NCBI GenBank assembly: GCA_902592445.1
Contig: CACJEN010000003.1
Location: forward strand, 1 to 64,000
DNA length: 64,000 nt
Reading direction: 5' to 3'
Origin: an uncultured Pelagibacteraceae bacterium
Lineage (GTDB): Bacteria > Pseudomonadota > Alphaproteobacteria > Pelagibacterales > Pelagibacteraceae
The notes beneath the pieces are model-generated. The model was given only the letters and a program-made list of their open reading frames with translations. It had not been told where the DNA came from and did no database searches. The stretch's first letter is position 1, and each line of letters starts with the position of its first letter. The position numbers and the translations under genes were made by a program. Positions 18,394 to 26,878 of the stretch are shown here, in pieces.

Positions 18394-19719
18394 TTATAAT
18401 CTATAACTTTTAGCTATAAGTTCTATGGGATGTAAAGCCTCATCATTGTTAATGTTTGTATCTTCGGCAAGCTGTTTGATGTGTTTTCCTGCCAATGGAC
18501 AATCTGATGCCATATATTTATTGTTTTTTCTTTTAACTGCGCTGACTGTATTTTTTGCTACTTTAACAGCAGTGTCGTGAGTTTCTTTCATCACTCCAAA
18601 AGTTCCACCATGTCCAGCACATCTTTCGACTAGATCAATTTTTACATTTGGAATTAATTTAAGCATATCTCTCGCCTTATTGCCCATATTTTGAGCTCTA
18701 GCATGGCATGCGTGATGCACGGTCACTCCACCATCTATTTCTTGCATTCCTTTTACTAATCCCTCTTTGTTTGCTATATCAACAACATATTCATCAATAT
18801 CATAAGTATTTTTTGATAATTTTTTTATATCTTCATCATTTGGTAGAAGCAGTGGCCATTCAAATTTCAACATTAAACCACAGCTAGCAGTCAAAGTTAT
18901 TACTTTATAACCTTTGTCTATATAGCTGATTAGTTCTTTTGATACTAATTTAGCTTGTTTAATTACCTTATCTGGATCAGCTTGTTCTAGATATGGCATT
19001 CCACAACAACCAGCATAAGAATGTTCAACTTCAACATTATTATGATTTAAAACCTTTAGCGCAGCTTCTCCTGTGGTTTTTTTATTAAAGTTTACAAAAC
19101 AAGTAGAATAAATCACAACTTTTCTGCTTATTTCTCCTGCTAATTTCTTTTGCTGAAACTTTTTGAAATAATTTGAAAATGTTTCACTATTATACTTTGG
19201 TAATATTACTCTCTTATCAATTCCTGTTAAAAATTCTAAGACTTTACGAAAAAAAGTATTTTTTATGTTTGAAAACCAATTAATTATACCACTAAACATA
19301 ACCCCAATTTTTCCGTTACGGTCTATGTTGGCCAATTGCTTTGTCGTACTAGAAATCTCACCATTTTTTCTTTGAAGCATTCGATATCGAAGCATCAAAT
19401 GTGGAAAATCTAAATCAAATTCATGAGGAGGAACGTAAGGACATTTAGTCATAAAACACATATCGCACAAAGTACATGCATCGACAACTGGTTTGAATTT
19501 ATCACTTGATAAAGATGATACTTCGCCATCATCAGATTCATCAATATAATCAAATAGTTTTGGGAAACTATCACATAAATTAAAACATCTTCTACAACCA
19601 TGACAAACATCAAAAACTCTTCTCATTTCTTGATCCAACTTTTGTGGGTCTAAGAAATCTGGATCTTTAAAATTTATCGGATGTCTTATTGGTGCTTGTG
19701 TGCTACCTTCTTTGCTCAT
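18394..19719 (-). CDS. Fe-S oxidoreductase with two 4Fe-4S and two CCG domains (GlpC/HdrD-like)
   Basis: A 441-residue electron-transfer protein. Two N-terminal 4Fe-4S motifs are visible (CHGCRRCFNLC near residue 39 and CTLCDMCFMTKCP near 82), followed by two cysteine-rich CCG domains (STCF...CCGMPYLE; HHACHARAQN...CAGHGGTFG). This layout is shared by GlpC, GlcF and heterodisulfide reductase subunit D. There is no flavoprotein partner gene; instead it sits between rubrerythrin and DUF3501, suggesting that it passes electrons to, or repairs, the rubrerythrin system. That role is inference. Confidence 0.85.
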   Translation of the reverse strand: MSKEGSTQAPIRHPINFKDPDFLDPQKLDQEMRRVFDVCHGCRRCFNLCDSFPKLFDYIDESDDGEVSSLSSDKFKPVVDACTLCDMCFMTKCPYVPPHEFDLDFPHLMLRYRMLQRKNGEISSTTKQLANIDRNGKIGVMFSGIINWFSNIKNTFFRKVLEFLTGIDKRVILPKYNSETFSNYFKKFQQKKLAGEISRKVVIYSTCFVNFNKKTTGEAALKVLNHNNVEVEHSYAGCCGMPYLEQADPDKVIKQAKLVSKELISYIDKGYKVITLTASCGLMLKFEWPLLLPNDEDIKKLSKNTYDIDEYVVDIANKEGLVKGMQEIDGGVTVHHACHARAQNMGNKARDMLKLIPNVKIDLVERCAGHGGTFGVMKETHDTAVKVAKNTVSAVKRKNNKYMASDCPLAGKHIKQLAEDTNINNDEALHPIELIAKSYRL

Positions 19720-19788
19720 ATAATTTAATACAAAAATTTAATAAATAAGGATAATGAAATTATTATTTATAAAATTTATTGATTTGTT

Positions 19789-19816
19789 TTTAGTGGACAT
19801 CAAGATGTCCACTAAA
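19789..19816 (-). other. Perfect intercistronic stem-loop between rubrerythrin and Fe-S gene
   Basis: A perfect 12-bp inverted repeat, TTTAGTGGACAT and ATGTCCACTAAA, with loop CAAG. It lies directly behind the rubrerythrin stop and about 70 bases before the Fe-S oxidoreductase start. On the minus strand the stem is followed by AACAAATC, not a T run, so it is not a standard intrinsic terminator. It more likely protects the abundant rubrerythrin message or lowers downstream expression. Confidence 0.6.
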
Positions 19817-19822
19817 TTGAAT

Positions 19823-20239
19823 TTAAGCGATACTTTCTAAAGTTTTTTGAAACTTACCAGCGTGGGATTTTTCAGCTTTTGCTAATGTCTCAAACCAGTC
19901 AGCTATTTCATCAAAACCTTCTTCTCTGGCTGTTTTTGCCATTCCAGGATACATATCTGTATACTCATGTGTTTCACCTTCAATGGCAGACTCTAGATTT
20001 GCCTTAGTTTCACCGATTGGTTTACCAGTTGCTGGATCTCCAACCTCTTCTAGATACTCAAGATGCCCGTGTGCATGACCAGTTTCCCCTTCTGCAGTTG
20101 ATCTAAACACTGCAGCTACATCGTTAAAACCTTCTACGTCTGCTTTTTGAGCGAAATATAAATATCTTCTGTTAGCTTGACTTTCTCCTGCGAAAGCAGC
20201 TTTTAAGTTTTCTTCTGTTTTACTACCTTTTAATGACAT
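19823..20239 (-). CDS. Rubrerythrin (diiron domain only)
   Basis: A non-heme diiron peroxidase that would reduce hydrogen peroxide. The ligand pattern is visible: [33 protein letters not shown] and [11 protein letters not shown] (paired E and ExxH). The C-terminal rubredoxin domain of classical rubrerythrin is missing, so electrons must come from elsewhere, perhaps the next gene. The start is the ATG at 20239, six bases after a perfect AAAGGAG (20246-20252); an upstream in-frame ATG at 20287 lies in the promoter and is rejected. 138 residues. Confidence 0.92.
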   Translation of the reverse strand: MSLKGSKTEENLKAAFAGESQANRRYLYFAQKADVEGFNDVAAVFRSTAEGETGHAHGHLEYLEEVGDPATGKPIGETKANLESAIEGETHEYTDMYPGMAKTAREEGFDEIADWFETLAKAEKSHAGKFQKTLESIA

Positions 20240-20259
20240 ATTGATCTCCTTTAGGCCAA

Positions 20260-20307
20260 CATATAACCATTCTAAACTACATGTCAACAGTTTAGAATGG
20301 TTTTAAT
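20260..20307 (-). promoter_or_regulatory. Rubrerythrin promoter with inverted-repeat Irr-like operator
   Basis: On the minus strand a consensus -35 TTGACA (20282-20287) is followed after 16 bases by a -10-like TATATG (20260-20265). A perfect 14-bp inverted repeat (20265-20278 and 20289-20302, 10-base spacer) places one arm upstream of the -35 and the other inside the spacer. Each arm contains TTTAGAA/TTCTAAA, the half-site I recall for the alphaproteobacterial iron control element bound by Irr. The irr gene is directly upstream. Predicted transcript start is near 20253, just before the ribosome-binding site. Confidence 0.65.
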
Positions 20308-20345
20308 ATAATTTGTATAGTGTTGTTATTATTGATTATTTTTTG

Positions 20346-20765
20346 CTACTGATTATCAGTATCAAGTTTTACCAAAACTTCTACAGATTTAATTTTTTTT
20401 CCAGGAATTGATTTTTGAATATTAATTGGACCTACATCAACTTGATCTAAATCAATCAATTTTTTTTCTGATATATCATAAAAATGATGGTGGTCTGTAA
20501 CGTTTGTATCAAAATAACTTTGGTTTGAGTCTATTGGAATTTCTTTTAGGTACCCTTTTTTTTCGAATGCGTGAATAGTATTATAAACAGTAGCTAAAGA
20601 TATTTTTTCATTTGCCTCAGTCTCAATTATTTTAACAAGATCATTTATTGTAAAATGAAATGTTGTCTCTTTATTAAATAATACTTCACAAATCTTTATT
20701 CTTTGCTTAGTGGGTCTTAAACCAGAGTTTCTTAATTTGTTAATAAATTCAACTGTAGTGGTCAT
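20346..20765 (-). CDS. irr: Fur-family iron regulator Irr
   Basis: A 139-residue Fur-superfamily repressor. The N-terminal winged helix (GLRPTKQRIKICEVL, SLATVYNTIHAFEKKGYLKEI) and the histidine cluster DHHHFYDI, typical of Irr rather than Fur, are visible. The order irr next to fabA-fabB-fabI is conserved in rhizobia, which supports the name. Irr senses iron through haem and controls iron-using genes. Its own promoter (20772-20799) carries the same 11-base block as the rubrerythrin promoter. The predicted transcript would start almost at the ATG. Confidence 0.88.
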   Translation of the reverse strand: MTTTVEFINKLRNSGLRPTKQRIKICEVLFNKETTFHFTINDLVKIIETEANEKISLATVYNTIHAFEKKGYLKEIPIDSNQSYFDTNVTDHHHFYDISEKKLIDLDQVDVGPINIQKSIPGKKIKSVEVLVKLDTDNQ

Positions 20766-20771
20766 TAGTAA

Positions 20772-20799
20772 TTTATAATAATTCTAAACTATTTGTATA
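20772..20799 (-). promoter_or_regulatory. irr promoter with Irr-like box in the spacer
   Basis: On the minus strand: a -35-like TATACA (20794-20799), a 16-base spacer and a -10-like TATAAA (20772-20777). The spacer holds TAGTTTAGAAT at the same offset as in the rubrerythrin promoter. On the plus strand 20772-20788 reads TTTATAA-TAA-TTCTAAA, one mismatch from a TTTAGAA-N3-TTCTAAA palindrome. The -10 ends six bases from the irr ATG, implying a near-leaderless transcript. A TATAAT on the plus strand (20801-20806) could serve fabA, so the box may act on both genes. Confidence 0.55.
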
Positions 20800-20821
20800 T
20801 TATAATTAAGTTAAATCAAGT

Positions 20822-21337
20822 ATGAAGATTACAAATATGAAAAAAAACTCGTTTAATTACGATGAGTTAATTAGCTGCGCAAATGGCGAGCTTTTTGGAC
20901 CTGGAAACGCTAAGTTACCATTACCTCCAATGCTTATGTTTGATAGAATATCGGAGATATATGAAAACAAAGGCTTTTTTAATAAAGGAGTGATTAAAGC
21001 AGAGCTTGATATTAAAGAAGATTTATGGTTTTTTGATTGCCACTTTAGAGAAGATCCAGTAATGCCTGGTTGTTTAGGTCTAGACGCTATGTGGCAGCTA
21101 GTTGGTTTTTATTTAGGATGGCTTGGAAACCCTGGTAGAGGAAGAGCGTTAGGCGTAAGCGCCGTAAAATTTACTGGTGAGGTTCTAAAAAACGTCAAAA
21201 TGGCAACATATGAAATAGACATGAAAAGAATTTTGATTAAAGGAGAAACAACTGTTGGACTGGCAAATGGTATTTTATGCGCGGATGGTAAAAAAATATA
21301 TTCAGCAGAAAACTTAAAAGTAGGATTATTCAAATAA
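20822..21337 (+). CDS. fabA: 3-hydroxydecanoyl-ACP dehydratase/isomerase
   Basis: Dehydrates hydroxyacyl-ACP and isomerises the C10 trans-2 to cis-3 product, starting unsaturated fatty acid synthesis. The hot-dog fold active-site residues are His74 ([13 protein letters not shown]) and Asp88 (GLDAMWQL), matching His70/Asp84 of Escherichia coli. 171 residues from the ATG at 20822; an internal ATG at 20837 is a possible alternative. The TAA shares one base with the fabB ATG. It diverges from irr. Confidence 0.95.
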   Translation: MKITNMKKNSFNYDELISCANGELFGPGNAKLPLPPMLMFDRISEIYENKGFFNKGVIKAELDIKEDLWFFDCHFREDPVMPGCLGLDAMWQLVGFYLGWLGNPGRGRALGVSAVKFTGEVLKNVKMATYEIDMKRILIKGETTVGLANGILCADGKKIYSAENLKVGLFK

Positions 21338-22548
21338 TGAGAAGAGTAGTTATTACAGGAATTGGTATTGTTTCTTGTTTAGGTAACAATCAAGATGAGG
21401 TTTATCAATCTTTATTAAATTCAAAATCAGGAATTTCGTTTTCAGAGGAATATAAAGAACATAACCTTAGAAGTCACGTTCACGGAAAACCTAATATTAA
21501 ACTTCAAGATCATGTAGATAGAAAAACAATACGTTTCATGGGATCTGGTTCTGCATATAATTATATAGCAATGAAAGAAGCAATTACAGATTCTGGTCTT
21601 GAAGAAAAAGATGTAAGTAACTTCAAAACAGGGATTGTTATGGGATCAGGAGGTCCATCAATCGAGAACGTTGTTTTGTCAGTTGATAAAACAAGAGCAA
21701 AAACTCCAAAATTAATGGGTCCATTTATTGTTCCAAGAACAATGGCAAGTACCGCATCTGCAACTCTTGCTGTTCCATTTAAAATAAAAGGCATGAATTA
21801 CACAATGAGTTCAGCATGCGCAACAAGTGGACATTGTATTGGTCATGCAAGTGAATTAATCCAAATGGGGAAACAAGATATTGTTTTTGCTGGAGGTAGT
21901 GAGGAATTACACTGGGCTATGACGGCTATGTTTGATGCAATGACAGCTCTATCTTCAAAATATAATGATACTCCAGAAAAAGCATCTAGAGCCTATGATA
22001 AAACTAGAGATGGTTTTGTAATTGCTGGAGGGGCAGGTGTTTTAGTAATGGAAGAATACGAGCACGCAAAGGCAAGAGGAGCTAAAATTTATGCAGAACT
22101 AACCGGATATGGAGCAAGCTCAGATGGATATGATATGGTTGCACCATCTGGGGAAGGCGCTGTTAGATGTATGAAAATGGCTCTATCAACGTCAAAAAAC
22201 AAAATTGATTATATCAACACACATGGAACCTCAACTCCTGTTGGGGATATTACTGAATTAAATGCAGTAGGCGATGCATTTAATGACGATATTCCAAAAA
22301 TAAGTTCTACAAAATCTTTATCTGGTCATCCATTAGGTGCTGCTTCAGTTCATGAGGCAATTTATAGTTTAATTATGATGAAAAATAGTTTCATTACAGC
22401 ATCTGCAAATATTAATGATATGGATGAAGATGCAAAAAAATATCCAATTGTTACCCAAACAGAAAAAAATGTATCGCTTGATTCAGTGATGTCAAACAGT
22501 TTTGGATTTGGTGGAACAAATGCTACTTTAATATTTGAGAAGGTGTAA
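21337..22548 (+). CDS. fabB: Beta-ketoacyl-ACP synthase I
   Basis: The condensing enzyme that extends cis-3-decenoyl-ACP and longer chains. The catalytic triad is visible: Cys161 in [10 protein letters not shown], His296 in [10 protein letters not shown] and His331 in SGHPLGAAS. The length of 403 residues and pairing with fabA identify FabB rather than FabF. It is coupled to fabA by a one-base overlap and followed by fabI after three bases. Confidence 0.96.
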   Translation: MRRVVITGIGIVSCLGNNQDEVYQSLLNSKSGISFSEEYKEHNLRSHVHGKPNIKLQDHVDRKTIRFMGSGSAYNYIAMKEAITDSGLEEKDVSNFKTGIVMGSGGPSIENVVLSVDKTRAKTPKLMGPFIVPRTMASTASATLAVPFKIKGMNYTMSSACATSGHCIGHASELIQMGKQDIVFAGGSEELHWAMTAMFDAMTALSSKYNDTPEKASRAYDKTRDGFVIAGGAGVLVMEEYEHAKARGAKIYAELTGYGASSDGYDMVAPSGEGAVRCMKMALSTSKNKIDYINTHGTSTPVGDITELNAVGDAFNDDIPKISSTKSLSGHPLGAASVHEAIYSLIMMKNSFITASANINDMDEDAKKYPIVTQTEKNVSLDSVMSNSFGFGGTNATLIFEKV

Positions 22549-22551
22549 TCC

Positions 22552-23337
22552 ATGAATTTAATGAAAGGTAAAAAAGGATTGATCATGGGTGTGGCAAATG
22601 AAAGATCCATTGCTTGGGGTATTTCACAAAAACTATCTGAAGCAGGAGCCGAGCTTGCATTTACTTATCTAGGTGATGCATTGAAAAAAAGAGTAATACC
22701 TTTAGCGGAAAAACTTGGTTCAAAGGTAACTTTCAGCTGTGATGTTGAGAAAAAAGAGGACATAGTTAAATTATTTGAGGATGTAAAATCTAGCTGGGGT
22801 GAGATTGATTTTGTTGTCCATGCAATAGCATTTTCTGATAAATCTGAGCTATCTGGTGAATATTTAAACACAACAAGAGAAAACTTTCAAAGAAGTATGC
22901 TTATCTCATGCTTCTCATTTACTGAAGTTGCTAGAGAAGCATCAAAGATAATGAAGCCCAACGGAGGTATGGTCACATTAAGCTACGAAGCAAATAAAGC
23001 TATTCCTAACTATAACGTTATGGGAGTTTGTAAAGCTGCACTAGAATCTAGTGTTAAATATTTAGCAAGAGATTTAGGTGCTAAACAAATTAGAGTTAAT
23101 GCAATTAGCGCAGGACCTATTAAAACATTAGCTGCATCGGCCATTGGAGACGCAAAATTCTTATATAAATGGAATGAAGACCATTCATTTCTTAAAAGGA
23201 ACGTTGATATTCATGATGTTGGTAATTCTGCTCTATATTTATTAAGTGATCTCGCTGGTGGTGTCACTGGTGAAATTCACTATGTAGATGCAGGTTATAA
23301 TAAGCTAGGGATGCCAGATCCCAAAAATATTTCCTGA
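22552..23337 (+). CDS. fabI: Enoyl-ACP reductase (NADH)
   Basis: Reduces enoyl-ACP, the last step of each elongation cycle. A short-chain dehydrogenase of 261 residues with LIMGVANERSIAWGIS (cofactor loop), the catalytic pair Tyr154 and Lys161 (YNVMGVCK), and a second tyrosine at 145 (LSYEANKAIPNY). An alternative ATG at 22561 would remove three residues. It ends the fabABI operon. A weak stem (TTAGGC / GCCGCTAA with a bulge, about 23350-23370) follows but is not a convincing terminator. Confidence 0.95.
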   Translation: MNLMKGKKGLIMGVANERSIAWGISQKLSEAGAELAFTYLGDALKKRVIPLAEKLGSKVTFSCDVEKKEDIVKLFEDVKSSWGEIDFVVHAIAFSDKSELSGEYLNTTRENFQRSMLISCFSFTEVAREASKIMKPNGGMVTLSYEANKAIPNYNVMGVCKAALESSVKYLARDLGAKQIRVNAISAGPIKTLAASAIGDAKFLYKWNEDHSFLKRNVDIHDVGNSALYLLSDLAGGVTGEIHYVDAGYNKLGMPDPKNIS

Positions 23338-23389
23338 AATGATTATTTGTTAGGCAAATTAAGCCGCTAAGTCTTCTTTTTATTAAAAT

Positions 23390-24088
23390 TTATTTATAAG
23401 CTACAAGTATTAAATTTGATGTTAAAAAAAATAATTTGTATTTTAAAATTTTGTATTTTGTAATCTTTAATATTTCACATATTTTTTTTAATTCTCTAAT
23501 ATCAAGTAAATTTAAATTTTTTTCTTCAGCATAAAAATCTAATTTCAGATATTTTAAAATTTTCCTATGTATTTTTTTTGGCAACCAATGTACAAATGGT
23601 AAAATAGTATGGAAGTCTATAGGATAAAATCTGTTTGGAGTTTGTATAAAAATACTTTCTTTAGAAATTCTAAACATTTCTTTCACAAATAGAACTTGTT
23701 CTTCAAATGAACCTACGTGCTCAATGGTTGCATTTGAGTGAACTATGTCAAAAGAATTATTTTCAAGCATTGTATTTTTAGCATCACCAATTATTACTTT
23801 TTTTATATTTTTATATTTTTTTTGTAAGATTTTACAATCTTGATTTGACAAACAGGTAACGTTTGGATTATCTTTTACTTTTTGTAAAAAGGTATTTTGT
23901 TCTTTTTCTAATGAAGGTGTACTTCCTATATCAATAACACTCTTATTTTCTGAATAATTATTATTAACTAAAAATAAATTAAAAAACTGGTTGCGAGCAT
24001 TTAAGGTAATTTTTTGGAATATTGTATAAAGGAATGATTTTTTTGCTTCACTATAAGTTTCCTCTCGATGTTTTTTAATTTCAGACAT
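23390..24088 (-). CDS. Class I SAM-dependent methyltransferase
   Basis: A 232-residue protein with a methyltransferase type 11 fold: motif I SVIDIGSTPSLE, an acidic strand end near residue 90 (VIIGDAKN), SFDIVHSNATIEHVG as motif IV, and FRISKESIFIQTPN. A basic C-terminal part with KIHRKILKYLKLDFYAEEKN resembles enzymes acting near membranes or on glycans or lipids; the substrate is not recognised. It lies downstream of pnp on the same strand, separated by an 84-base gap holding a GC-rich foldable element. Confidence 0.75.
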   Translation of the reverse strand: MSEIKKHREETYSEAKKSFLYTIFQKITLNARNQFFNLFLVNNNYSENKSVIDIGSTPSLEKEQNTFLQKVKDNPNVTCLSNQDCKILQKKYKNIKKVIIGDAKNTMLENNSFDIVHSNATIEHVGSFEEQVLFVKEMFRISKESIFIQTPNRFYPIDFHTILPFVHWLPKKIHRKILKYLKLDFYAEEKNLNLLDIRELKKICEILKITKYKILKYKLFFLTSNLILVAYK

Positions 24089-24120
24089 TTCTATAAAATG
24101 GATGATAAATATTATGCTTC

Positions 24121-24180
24121 CTATTTACAAGAACTTGGGCGTTCTGTTGCCAGGTGCCCCATACCTCGAATTTTAAATAG
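24121..24180 (-). ncRNA. Candidate structured RNA element behind pnp
   Basis: In a very AT-rich genome the core 24131-24166 is about 56% GC. Possible pairing: an outer stem 24121-24127 with 24174-24180 (7 bp), an inner stem 24130-24134 with 24141-24145 (5 bp, loop TTGGGC) and a second inner stem 24152-24155 with 24163-24166 (4 bp, loop GCCCCAT). The loops are complementary (GGGC 24137-24140, GCCC 24156-24159), allowing a kissing interaction. The strand is not certain: it could be the pnp 3' end, the methyltransferase leader, or a plus-strand RNA. Confidence 0.4.
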
Positions 24181-26245
24181 CTGCTTGTTTAATTGAAAGT
24201 TTAACTTTTCCTCTGTCAAATCCAATGACTTTGACTTTTACTTGATCACCTTCCTTCACAACATCAGTTACTTTTGCTACTCTCTTGTCAGCAAGCTCTG
24301 AAATATGAACAAGTCCATCTTGTTTACCTAAAAAATTTACAAATGCTCCAAACTCCATGATTTTCATAACTTTTCCATTATAGATTTTATTTAGTTCAGC
24401 TTTTGCAGTTAGATCTTTAATCATCTGCATCGCTTTGTTTCTAGAATCTTCATCTGGTGCTGCAACAGTTACTTCACCCTCATCATTGATATCAACTTTA
24501 GCACCCGATAATTCAACGATTTCTCTAATTGTTGCTCCACCTTTTCCAATAACAGTTGCAATATCTTTCTTGTCTACAGATATTTTTTCCATTTTTGGAG
24601 TGTGTTTTCCAACATCATCTCTTGATTTAGAAAGCGCTTTATTCATTTCACCTAAAATATGAATTCTTCCATCTTTTGCTTGATTTAAAGCCTGCTCCAT
24701 TATCTCAAATGTAATACCAGTAATTTTTATATCCATTTGAAGAGATGTAATTCCATCTTTTGTTCCAGCAACTTTAAAGTCCATATCTCCTAAATGATCT
24801 TCATCACCTAGAATGTCAGATAATACACTAAAGTCATCATCTTCTTTTATTAATCCCATTGCAATCCCAGCAACAGGCTCTTTTATTGGAACACCAGCAT
24901 CCATTAATGCTAATGATGTTCCACAAACAGTAGCCATTGAAGAGGAACCATTAGACTCGGTAATCTCAGAAACTATTCTAAAGGTATATGGGAAGCTCTC
25001 TTTTGATGGTAAAGATGAATTAATTGCTCTCCAAGCAAGCTTACCGTGTCCAATTTCTCTTCTCCCTGTTCCAATTCTTCCGGTTTCACCAACCGAGAAA
25101 GGTGGAAAGTTATAGTGAAGCATAAATCTTTCTTTTTGTAACCCATCTAAACTCTCAATTTTTTGCTCATCGTCTGATGTTCCAAGAGTTGTTGTAACGA
25201 TTGCCTGTGTCTCTCCTCTTGTAAATAATGCAGATCCGTGAACTCTTGGAAGAATTCCCACTTCACACATTATAGGTCTAACATCTGCTAAACCCCTGCC
25301 ATCTATACGATTTTTATTTTTCAATATGTCAGTTCTTACAATTCTTTTTTCAAGATTTTTAAGCTGTGAGTTTACATCTAAGTCTGTATAATTTTCATTC
25401 TCTTCGTAAAGTTTTTTAGCTTTATCAGTTATTTCTGAAATCATATTTGATCTTTCCTGCTTATCTCTAATTGAAAACGCCTTCGTAAGATCTGCTGTAA
25501 ATTCATCTTCTAGTTTTTTCTTAACTTCAGAAAGGTCTTTCTTCTCAACAACCCATTCTTCTTTTTTACATTCATTGGCTAAATCCTCTATCATTTGAAT
25601 AACTGGCACAAAGCCTTCGTGACCAAATTTTACAGCATTTAACATTTCTTCCTCTGTTAAACCATTTGCCTCTGACTCTACCATTAAAACCGCATCTTTA
25701 GTTCCTGCTACAACTAGATCTAATTTTGAATTTTTGAGTTCAACTTTCGATGGATTTAAAACATATTTTCCATCTATAAAACCAACTCTAGATGCCCCAA
25801 CAGGTCCTAAAAATGGCATGCCTGAGATTGCTAGAGCTGCTGATGAAGCAATAATTGATAAAATATCTGCTTCATTTTCTTTGTCATAAGAAATTACAGT
25901 TGGAAGCACTTGTACTTCATTTTTAAATTCATCTGGAAACAAAGGTCTAATCGGTCTGTCAATTAATCTCGAGATTAATGTTTCGCTCTCTGTTGGTCTT
26001 GCTTCTCTTTTAAAATATCCACCAGGAATTTTTCCTGCTGCATAATATTTTTCTTGATAATTTACTGATAAAGGAAAGTAATCTACATCTGGATTTACTT
26101 TTTTTGCTCCAACGGCTGTAGCCAACACAACTGTTTCACCACATTGTGCAATAATTGCACCATCTGCTTGTCTTGCTATTTTTCCTGTTTCTAAACTTAT
26201 TTTTTTTCCTGCTACTTCTATTTCCTTCTTTACTACCTTAAACAT
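24173..26245 (-). CDS. pnp: Polyribonucleotide nucleotidyltransferase (PNPase)
   Basis: A 3'-to-5' phosphorolytic exoribonuclease. Two RNase PH domains (N-terminal [23 protein letters not shown]-type start; second with [13 protein letters not shown] and [10 protein letters not shown]), a KH domain ([12 protein letters not shown]) and a C-terminal S1 domain ([26 protein letters not shown]) are all present in order. The length of 690 residues is standard. It follows rpsO by 11 bases, the classical rpsO-pnp pair. A short AGGA precedes the ATG. Confidence 0.98.
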   Translation of the reverse strand: MFKVVKKEIEVAGKKISLETGKIARQADGAIIAQCGETVVLATAVGAKKVNPDVDYFPLSVNYQEKYYAAGKIPGGYFKREARPTESETLISRLIDRPIRPLFPDEFKNEVQVLPTVISYDKENEADILSIIASSAALAISGMPFLGPVGASRVGFIDGKYVLNPSKVELKNSKLDLVVAGTKDAVLMVESEANGLTEEEMLNAVKFGHEGFVPVIQMIEDLANECKKEEWVVEKKDLSEVKKKLEDEFTADLTKAFSIRDKQERSNMISEITDKAKKLYEENENYTDLDVNSQLKNLEKRIVRTDILKNKNRIDGRGLADVRPIMCEVGILPRVHGSALFTRGETQAIVTTTLGTSDDEQKIESLDGLQKERFMLHYNFPPFSVGETGRIGTGRREIGHGKLAWRAINSSLPSKESFPYTFRIVSEITESNGSSSMATVCGTSLALMDAGVPIKEPVAGIAMGLIKEDDDFSVLSDILGDEDHLGDMDFKVAGTKDGITSLQMDIKITGITFEIMEQALNQAKDGRIHILGEMNKALSKSRDDVGKHTPKMEKISVDKKDIATVIGKGGATIREIVELSGAKVDINDEGEVTVAAPDEDSRNKAMQMIKDLTAKAELNKIYNGKVMKIMEFGAFVNFLGKQDGLVHISELADKRVAKVTDVVKEGDQVKVKVIGFDRGKVKLSIKQAAI

Positions 26246-26256
26246 TTATTTCCTAC

Positions 26257-26508
26257 TTACTTCCTTAGATTTAGTTTTGATATTACTTCCTTATAAGACT
26301 CGATTTTATTTTTCTTTAAATAGTCCAATAGTTTCTTCCTTCTATTAACAGCTCTCAATAAACCTACTGATGAGTGTTTATCTTTCTTAAACTGTTTAAT
26401 ATGTTTTGATAGGTTCTCAATTTTATCTGTCAATTGAGCAACCTGAACTTCAGACGACCCTGTATCTTTGTCATGGATCGCTAGTTCTTTTGCTTTTTTT
26501 GCCATCAT
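26257..26508 (-). CDS. rpsO: 30S ribosomal protein S15
   Basis: Binds 16S rRNA and the 30S central domain. Diagnostic segments are DTGSSEVQVAQLTDKI, HSSVGLLRAVNRRKKLLDYLK and the C-terminal LNLRK. Two adjacent ATG codons (26508 and 26505) both follow an AAGGA box; the second has the better spacing. About 82-83 residues, slightly shorter than the usual 89. No truB gene separates it from rbfA, unlike in many bacteria. Confidence 0.97.
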   Translation of the reverse strand: MMAKKAKELAIHDKDTGSSEVQVAQLTDKIENLSKHIKQFKKDKHSSVGLLRAVNRRKKLLDYLKKNKIESYKEVISKLNLRK

Positions 26509-26515
26509 ATTATCC

Positions 26516-26878
26516 TTATTTATTTGTTTGTTTTATTAAGTTTTCTATTTTTTCAGCATAATCAAACGAGTCATCTTTCACAAAATAGAGTTTTGGTAAA
26601 AACTTCATAACTATTTTCTTTGAAAGTACTTTTCTAATTACAAATGAAAATTCTTTTAATTTAGCAACTACATCATCAGCCTCTCTACCACCTAAAGGCA
26701 TAACAAATATTTTTGCACTTTTTAAATCTGGCGACATTCTAACCTCAGTAACTGTGATTTCTTTTGTTGATAAAGGTAATTTCGCTTCATCTCTTATAAA
26801 TAACATGCCCAAAGCCTGTTTTATCATCTCACCAACTCTTAATTGTCTTTGTGTTACTGGTTTACCTAAACTTGTCAT
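26516..26878 (-). CDS. rbfA: Ribosome-binding factor A
   Basis: A late 30S assembly factor of 120 residues with a KH-like fold. The RVGEMIKQALGMLF start, the DPLL-like strand ITVTEVRMSPDLKSAKIFVMPLGG and LRKVLSKKIVMKFLPKLYF match RbfA. Its ATG overlaps the infB stop by one base, so it is coupled to IF-2. It lies seven bases upstream of rpsO. Confidence 0.94.
   Translation of the reverse strand: MTSLGKPVTQRQLRVGEMIKQALGMLFIRDEAKLPLSTKEITVTEVRMSPDLKSAKIFVMPLGGREADDVVAKLKEFSFVIRKVLSKKIVMKFLPKLYFVKDDSFDYAEKIENLIKQTNK

Noticed and set aside
20240-20287. Upstream start for rubrerythrin
   Set aside because: The extra residues would be encoded by the promoter and ribosome-binding site; the ATG at 20239 follows AAAGGAG at good spacing.
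24098-24196. A 32-codon plus-strand ORF across the pnp gap
   Set aside because: It overlaps the end of pnp, has no ribosome-binding site and uses CGT, AGG and CGA arginine codons unlike the AGA-rich neighbours; the GC-rich structure explains the bases better.
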